A stretch of 6,697 nt of DNA from Oligoflexia bacterium (lineage in GTDB: Bacteria > Myxococcota_A > UBA796 > UBA2385). A model generated the notes under the pieces. That model was not told the DNA's origin, searched no databases, and saw only the letters and a list, made by a program, of their open reading frames with translations. The stretch is taken from assembly GCA_013152105.1 (NCBI GenBank), contig JAADHA010000425.1:1-6697 (forward strand), read 5' to 3'. Positions 1-3,571 of the stretch are shown here, piece by piece (positions within the stretch are counted from its first letter, which is position 1; every line of letters starts with the position of its first letter). The position numbers and the translations under genes were made by a program.

Positions 1-36
1 TGGTCAGGCACTTCCGAGCGCGCCCACCCTGGACAT

Positions 37-855
37 CTAGGGCAGCGCATCCAGGACCGCCTGCCAGTCCGCCTTGGCGTTGAGCGAGGTGTCGCAGCCA
101 AGCTCATCGGCCAGGGCGTTGATGTCTGCCACCCGGCTCTCTGAGCTGGGGTGGGTGCTGAGAAACTCGGGGATCTCGGTGCCGCCTTCGGCCAGCAGCT
201 CCTCGAAGAAGCCCGCCGCGCCGTTGGCCGCCCAGTCGGTCTCGCAGAGATAGTAGACGCTGTCGGAGTCGGCCTCGGCCTCGGCCGTTCGGCTGAAGGA
301 GAGGGTCAAGAGCGATGCCGCGATCTCGGCCGCCAAGCCCGGGTCATCACCCAGGATCACGCCCAACAGGGTGGTCATCCCGTAGAGCTTGGTGAGCTGC
401 TGGGTGCTGTGGCGTTCGTCAGCGTGCGCCATCTCGTGGCCGAGCACGCCCATGAAGTAGTCCTGGTAGTCCAAGTAGCGCATCAGGCCCGTGTAGACGT
501 AGATGTAGCCGCCCGGTGCCGCGAAGGCGTTGAGCGTCTCGTCGTCGTCGATGATGCTCACTTGCCAGTCGAACTCGTCCGCGTACTGGAGCTGGCCGGT
601 GGCCAGCAGTTCGTCGCGCATCTCGTAGAGCGCGTCGTAGGCATCGGGGTAGCTGTTCTCATCCAGGATCGGGTAGGTCGCGGGATCCGCGAGGATCTCG
701 TCGGCGAGCTGGGCGCCCAGATCCTTGTCATCCTGGATCGAGAAGATGTTGATCCCGCCGATGTCCTCGCAGCCCGTTCCCACGACGAGCGGGACCGCTA
801 GAACGAGCTTGCGCAGCGCCAGCGAGAGGGGTCGCGAGCGTGTGATGTGAGCCAA
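37..855 (-). CDS. M48-family zinc metalloprotease, probable lipoprotein
   Basis: Predicted periplasmic, membrane-tethered zinc endopeptidase of the M48 family, whose bacterial lipoprotein members degrade misfolded envelope proteins. Counting from the chosen TTG start (272 residues), an N-terminal basic stretch and hydrophobic segment (about 9-28) end in VVGTGC, with Cys29 as the probable lipidated residue. The zinc site is HEMAH at 140-144 (His140, Glu141, His144). The third ligand is probably Glu192 in SRTAEAEAD, matching the family's E-x-x-A-D pattern. NAFAAPGGYIYVYTG (109-123) and STHPSSESRV (233-242) are also typical of the family, so the enzyme looks intact. The TTG at 855 is preferred because AGGAGG lies 6 bases upstream and gives a standard-length signal peptide. 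An in-frame TTG at 915, also after GGAGG, would add 20 residues and an unusually long n-region. The lipobox is imperfect, with Gly at -3. The gene is divergent from the small membrane-protein gene. Family call is firm; start and lipidation are inferred. Confidence 0.93.
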   Translation of the reverse strand: MAHITRSRPLSLALRKLVLAVPLVVGTGCEDIGGINIFSIQDDKDLGAQLADEILADPATYPILDENSYPDAYDALYEMRDELLATGQLQYADEFDWQVSIIDDDETLNAFAAPGGYIYVYTGLMRYLDYQDYFMGVLGHEMAHADERHSTQQLTKLYGMTTLLGVILGDDPGLAAEIAASLLTLSFSRTAEAEADSDSVYYLCETDWAANGAAGFFEELLAEGGTEIPEFLSTHPSSESRVADINALADELGCDTSLNAKADWQAVLDALP

Positions 856-924
856 AATCCACCTCCTGGGAACCAGAGCGTAGCCGATGCGCCGAGCGCT
901 GGCCCACGGGGCCAATCCACCTCC
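856..924 (-). repeat. Duplicated ribosome-binding segment before the M48 gene
   Basis: The 11-base word AATCCACCTCC (plus strand) occurs at 856-866 and 914-924. On the minus strand each copy reads GGAGGTGGATT and is followed by an in-frame TTG start, at 915 (4-base spacer after GGAGG) and 855 (6-base spacer). The flanks also match, with GGC or GCT following the TTG. The downstream copy fits a normal start better and directly precedes a good signal peptide. Whether the upstream copy is used is unknown. Confidence 0.6.
862..867 (-). promoter_or_regulatory. Shine-Dalgarno site that decides the M48 gene start
   Basis: On the minus strand these bases read AGGAGG, a full-strength Shine-Dalgarno sequence, six bases before the TTG at 855-853. 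It supports this TTG over the longer reading frame that begins at 915. Confidence 0.7.
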
Positions 925-997
925 CGACAGGTTTGACGCTATGCTCGCGCCGCACCAGTCCGAACCTCCCCACTACCCGTCCAGAACGGAGCAGACG

Positions 998-1246
998 ATG
1001 GCAGAGACGAACTCGAAGCTCGCCAAGGGATTCGGCGCTGGTTGCAGCGGCTGCGGCTGTCTCTTGTTGCTTGGTGCGGTGGTCGTGGCCATCATGGTCG
1101 CGACTGGCGCCTTCAACTATTCCGTCGAGGGCCAGGCATCGGCCAGCGCGGCCACCTCTGCCTGCTGCGGCAGCATGGCGCTGGTGCTGGGCATCGTCCT
1201 GTTGCTATTGGCCCGCCGCAAGTCAGGAGCTGACAGCACAAGCTGA
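998..1246 (+). CDS. Small Cys/Gly-rich membrane protein with two hydrophobic segments
   Basis: Protein of 82 residues that I do not recognise. The ATG at 998 is preceded by GGAG (988-991) at a 6-base spacing. The frame is open further upstream to 887, but without a comparable ribosome site. A short polar N-terminus (MAETNSKLAK) leads into a Gly/Cys cluster (GAGCSGCGC, residues 13-21) and a first membrane segment at about 20-38. A short Ser/Ala loop (about 39-55) is followed by a second segment (about 58-72) that ends in ARRK. By the positive-inside rule both termini are probably cytoplasmic, making a hairpin in the inner membrane. Cys16, Cys19, Cys21, Cys56 and Cys57 sit next to the two segments; they could be a metal, disulfide or acylation site, but no known motif is complete. 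The gene is divergent from the M48 protease and ends 33 bases from a convergent gene. Existence as a gene is likely; function is unknown. Confidence 0.72.
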   Translation: MAETNSKLAKGFGAGCSGCGCLLLLGAVVVAIMVATGAFNYSVEGQASASAATSACCGSMALVLGIVLLLLARRKSGADSTS

Positions 1247-1249
1247 TCC

Positions 1250-1271
1250 AGCCTCCAGGAAAAGTGAGGCT
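1250..1271. terminator. Possible bidirectional terminator hairpin between convergent genes
   Basis: AGCCTC (1250-1255) and GAGGCT (1266-1271) form a perfect 6-base stem with a 10-base loop containing AAAA. It lies in the 33-base gap between the stop codons of two convergent genes, where a shared terminator would be expected. There is no T-tract on either side, so the call rests on position and symmetry only. Confidence 0.35.
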
Positions 1272-1279
1272 CGGGCAGC

Positions 1280-1879
1280 TCAGCGCTTGACCTTGATCAC
1301 GACCGGCTGATCTTGGCCAAGGATCTCGAAAGAGGTACTTCCCAGCTTGTACATTCCGAGTGGCAAGAGCCCGGTGTAGCGTCCATCCATAGCCACGGCA
1401 GCCGTCGCCGCTTCGAGAACGCGCCGCGGGGCCGCCTCAAACGGAATGTCCAACATCGTCAGCGGTGGGCGGGGATCGAGCTTGGCGCTGATCCGAATGT
1501 CGACCCTTCCATACCAGGCCATCAGCATGGCCTGCGCGGTGACCGCTTCGGAGCTCGCCTGGATCGCCACCGCAGCGTCGAGCCGCTTGGCCTGCGCGAT
1601 GGCGTCTCCCAGCGCCTGTGCGGCCAGGAAGCCACGCCAATGGTCCGCGTATTCCAGGTGCCCGCCCGGAACCGCCAGCAGCCGTCGATACATCGAATCA
1701 GCCGCCTCCCAGCGGGACTCCGTCACCCGGTTCCGAAGCTCTTGGGAGAGGCGCACAACCTCGGCGTCCTCGGTCGGACTCGCAAGAGCGGACGCGCCCG
1801 CGCCGAACCAGGTCAGCACAAGGACGAGAGCGAGAGCGAAAGCGAGAGCGAGGGCGAGCGAGCCTACCCTCATCGCCAT
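1280..1879 (-). CDS. Secreted protein of unknown function, helical repeat plus beta-rich tail
   Basis: A 199-residue exported protein. The signal peptide has one Arg (R4), a Leu/Ala hydrophobic core (about 8-23) and a probable cleavage after ALA at 31-33. Residues 37 to about 122 look wholly alpha-helical, with a TPR-like texture (WEAADSMYRRLLAV, then WRGFLAAQALGDAIAQAKRL). Residues 124-199 look beta-rich. Within them MDGRYTGLLPLGMYKLG (164-180) followed by FEILG and PVVIKVKR resembles the compact beta modules seen after helical repeats in secreted myxobacterial proteins; this is an impression, not a family match. There are no Cys residues in the mature part and no catalytic motif. The ATG overlaps the stop of the upstream hydrolase gene by one base (TGATG) and lacks a ribosome site, which points to translational coupling. 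It is last in the thioredoxin-hydrolase cluster. A second ATG two codons in is also possible. A binding or scaffold role in the envelope is the most that can be inferred. Confidence 0.82.
   Translation of the reverse strand: MAMRVGSLALALAFALALVLVLTWFGAGASALASPTEDAEVVRLSQELRNRVTESRWEAADSMYRRLLAVPGGHLEYADHWRGFLAAQALGDAIAQAKRLDAAVAIQASSEAVTAQAMLMAWYGRVDIRISAKLDPRPPLTMLDIPFEAAPRRVLEAATAAVAMDGRYTGLLPLGMYKLGSTSFEILGQDQPVVIKVKR
1825..1860 (-). repeat. Hexanucleotide tandem repeat encoding a signal-peptide core
   Basis: Six consecutive hexamers on the plus strand read CGAGAG, CGAGAG, CGAAAG, CGAGAG, CGAGGG, CGAGCG. On the coding (minus) strand they encode the alternating Leu/Ala (one Phe) run that forms the hydrophobic core of the secreted protein at 1280-1879. 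The unit is six bases, so gain or loss of units keeps the frame and changes the length of the hydrophobic core by two residues each. Confidence 0.8.
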
Positions 1880-2904
1880 CAGCGCGGTGCAGGCGCGAGA
1901 TCCTGTTCGGGCCAGCCCGCAACGACCAGGGCGTCCGCCAGGGCTTGGGCATAGGCCCGCTGCCCCGCCGGGTTGGCGTGGACCGGGTCGAGGAGCGCGG
2001 TGTCGACATCCAAGCCGGCCGCGCGCAGGGCCGCGACCCCCGAAACGTGGGGAATGCCGCGCTGTTCAGCGACCAATCGCATGGCGAGGCGCCACGCTTC
2101 GCCATCGGGCTCACCGCGCAGGGCGTCCGCCGTGGCCAACTCAAGAAAGATGACACCGACGCCGCGCGAGGCGGCCCGGTCTGCCAGGGTCTCCAGCGCC
2201 TGGCGGTAGGAAGGCACCGGCACGCGCGCGTGCTCCACGACGCCTGGGGTTCGCAGCCAGACGATATTCCGCTCGGCATTGCTCAGCGGTCGCAGCCACA
2301 GAGAGAGCCAGCGCAGGGCGGCTGAGTGCCGCAAGAGCGAGTCCGCGGCCTGTCGCCCCGGCCGGTCGAGCGCCGCCAGCAGATCCTGGTCCCTAAAGCG
2401 CTCGGAAGTGCTGTCGGACAGCAGGTTCCCGACCACCAAGAGGTCGGGCTTCAGCGCCCAGCCCACGTCGTCCAAGAGCCGCAGGCTCTGCAAGATCGAG
2501 TAGCCAGGGACCCCACCACAGAGCACGTCCACATCCAGGCCGGCGCGCAGCAATTCTGTTCGGAGGGCGGCGTGCAGGGTGTCCCCATCGGCCAGCTCGT
2601 GACCGAAGATGTTGGAGTCACCCAGCGTCAGGGCGCGCAAGGGAGCCCCGGTCAGCTCGACCGCGCGCAGCCCCTGGGCGTTGATGTGGATCGGCGTCTG
2701 TGGGCTCCCCAAGACCTCACCCGGGGGCAGGCCCCACAGGCGCGTCCGATGCGCTGGCAGGCCGTAGCCGGAGACCGGCTGCTGGTCTGGATGCCACAGC
2801 GTTCGAGCCAGCAGCTCAGCGCCACCGAGCAACACCAGGACCGAGCCCAGCACCAGCGCCAAGCGGCCCCAGAGCACCGACATCGACGATCCGAGCGACC
2901 CCAT
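1879..2904 (-). CDS. Membrane-anchored SGNH/GDSL-type hydrolase or acyltransferase
   Basis: A 341-residue protein of the SGNH/GDSL superfamily, whose members hydrolyse or transfer acyl esters on lipids and glycans. An N-terminal membrane segment (about 12-33) anchors it, with the catalytic domain outside. Block I is LGDSNIFG (94-101) with nucleophile Ser97. A Gly-containing block II lies in GGVPGYSILQS (130-140). Block III is VVGNLLSD (157-164) with Asn160, instead of the usual G-x-N-D. Block V is LDPVHANPAGQ (305-315), giving the Asp306/His309 pair. The triad therefore looks complete. Substrate is unknown; an envelope or polysaccharide ester is an inference from location. The start is uncertain: ATG at 2904 lies 8 bases after the thioredoxin stop, GTG at 2916 would make a four-base GTGA overlap, and ATG at 2883 directly precedes the hydrophobic segment. 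None has a strong ribosome site. The open frame extends up to 3210 but lies over the thioredoxin gene and is Arg/Gly-rich shadow. It is the middle gene of the cluster. Confidence 0.88.
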   Translation of the reverse strand: MGSLGSSMSVLWGRLALVLGSVLVLLGGAELLARTLWHPDQQPVSGYGLPAHRTRLWGLPPGEVLGSPQTPIHINAQGLRAVELTGAPLRALTLGDSNIFGHELADGDTLHAALRTELLRAGLDVDVLCGGVPGYSILQSLRLLDDVGWALKPDLLVVGNLLSDSTSERFRDQDLLAALDRPGRQAADSLLRHSAALRWLSLWLRPLSNAERNIVWLRTPGVVEHARVPVPSYRQALETLADRAASRGVGVIFLELATADALRGEPDGEAWRLAMRLVAEQRGIPHVSGVAALRAAGLDVDTALLDPVHANPAGQRAYAQALADALVVAGWPEQDLAPAPR

Positions 2905-2912
2905 GGGTACCG

Positions 2913-3461
2913 TCACCGAGCCTGAGCGACGGCCAGCGCGAGCTGGGGACCCAGCATGATCCCCGTGTTGGCCGCGACGACCCGACCATCCACACCGACC
3001 ACCACCGTCGTGGGAAGGGTCGTCACACCGTAGGCTGCGATGGTCGCGTCGTCGGCGCGAACCACCGGGTAGCTGATCCCCAGGGCCTGCTTCGCGGCCC
3101 GGAGTTCGGCGGTGCTGCCATCGGTCGCCATACCCAGCACGACCACGTCGGGGTGGGCGTCCGCATAGGACGAGAAGGACGGAATCTCCAGCCTGCACGG
3201 GCCACACCATGTAGCCCAGAAGTTGAGCACGACCGGGCGTCCCCGCAAGGCGGACAGCGAGACGGGAGCACCATCGAGGTCCATTAGCGCGAAGTCCGGG
3301 GCCTGTTCTGGGAGGGAGGGCGCGCGCAGCCGTCCCATCACGACCATGGCGACGCCGGCCAGCAACAACATGCCCAGGACTTCGGCCAGTCCCCGCAGCA
3401 CCCGGCGGCTCAGCGGCGGCGAGGGAGCGCTGTCGCCCACGGGTTCTTCGGTGCGCTTCAT
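2913..3461 (-). CDS. Membrane-anchored TlpA/ResA-type thiol-disulfide oxidoreductase
   Basis: A 182-residue thioredoxin-fold protein of the TlpA/ResA/AhpC-TSA group, expected to reduce disulfides on the outer face of the cytoplasmic membrane (in relatives, cytochrome c maturation or other secreted substrates). A Pro-rich cytoplasmic tail (1-18) leads to a signal-anchor (about 24-43) after RRVLR. The entry strand is APDFALMDLDG (54-64). The active site is WATWCGPC (82-89), with Cys86 and Cys89. The cis-proline loop is TTLPTT, with Pro150. All key residues are present, and the length is normal for a single-domain anchored member. The ATG at 3461 is chosen because the frame upstream to 3578 (39 extra residues) would run into the start of the divergent gene and adds no signal-like sequence. 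No clear ribosome site precedes this ATG. It is first in a tight cluster with the SGNH hydrolase and the secreted helical protein. No cytochrome or DsbD-type partner is visible in the window. Confidence 0.93.
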   Translation of the reverse strand: MKRTEEPVGDSAPSPPLSRRVLRGLAEVLGMLLLAGVAMVVMGRLRAPSLPEQAPDFALMDLDGAPVSLSALRGRPVVLNFWATWCGPCRLEIPSFSSYADAHPDVVVLGMATDGSTAELRAAKQALGISYPVVRADDATIAAYGVTTLPTTVVVGVDGRVVAANTGIMLGPQLALAVAQAR

Positions 3462-3571
3462 GGCCGATTCATAGCGCGCTGGGTGGTGACCCGCCGACTC
3501 AAGCGCTGGGCCGTTAGCACAGGCATGGCCAGCCCCGCTCTGGCCCAGACCCTTCTGCCCCGGCCCCGACG
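3462..3571. promoter_or_regulatory. Divergent intergenic region, likely promoters for both directions
   Basis: This 110-base spacer separates the thioredoxin cluster (minus) from the M1-like gene (plus) and must carry at least one promoter. It contains two direct copies of GCGCTGGG (3476-3483 and 3503-3510) and an inverted repeat, GGCCAG (3527-3532) with CTGGCC (3540-3545), 27 bases before the plus-strand start. On the minus strand TATGAAT (3473-3467) resembles a -10 box but sits only 6 bases from the ATG. No good -35 partner was found for either direction, so promoter positions are not assigned. Confidence 0.35.

Noticed and set aside
151..801. A 216-residue open frame on the plus strand
   Set aside because: It lies wholly antisense to the M48 gene, which has intact family motifs. 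Its composition (Val/Gly/Glu/Arg-rich, no recognisable domain) is typical of shadow frames in GC-rich DNA.
933..945. TTGACG (933-938) and TATGCT (940-945) as a promoter for the small membrane-protein gene
   Set aside because: The two words are almost adjacent, so they cannot act as a -35/-10 pair, and neither has a good partner at the right spacing.
1313..2325. Several long plus-strand frames (about 200-235 residues) opposite the secreted and SGNH genes
   Set aside because: They are Arg/Pro/Ser-rich, overlap one another in different frames and have no motif, whereas the minus strand carries clear signal-peptide and SGNH features.
2905..3210. N-terminal extension of the SGNH frame up to 3210
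   Set aside because: It overlaps the thioredoxin coding sequence, including its CXXC region, and encodes Arg/Gly-rich residues typical of an off-frame reading; nearby ATG/GTG starts at 2883-2916 explain the gene.
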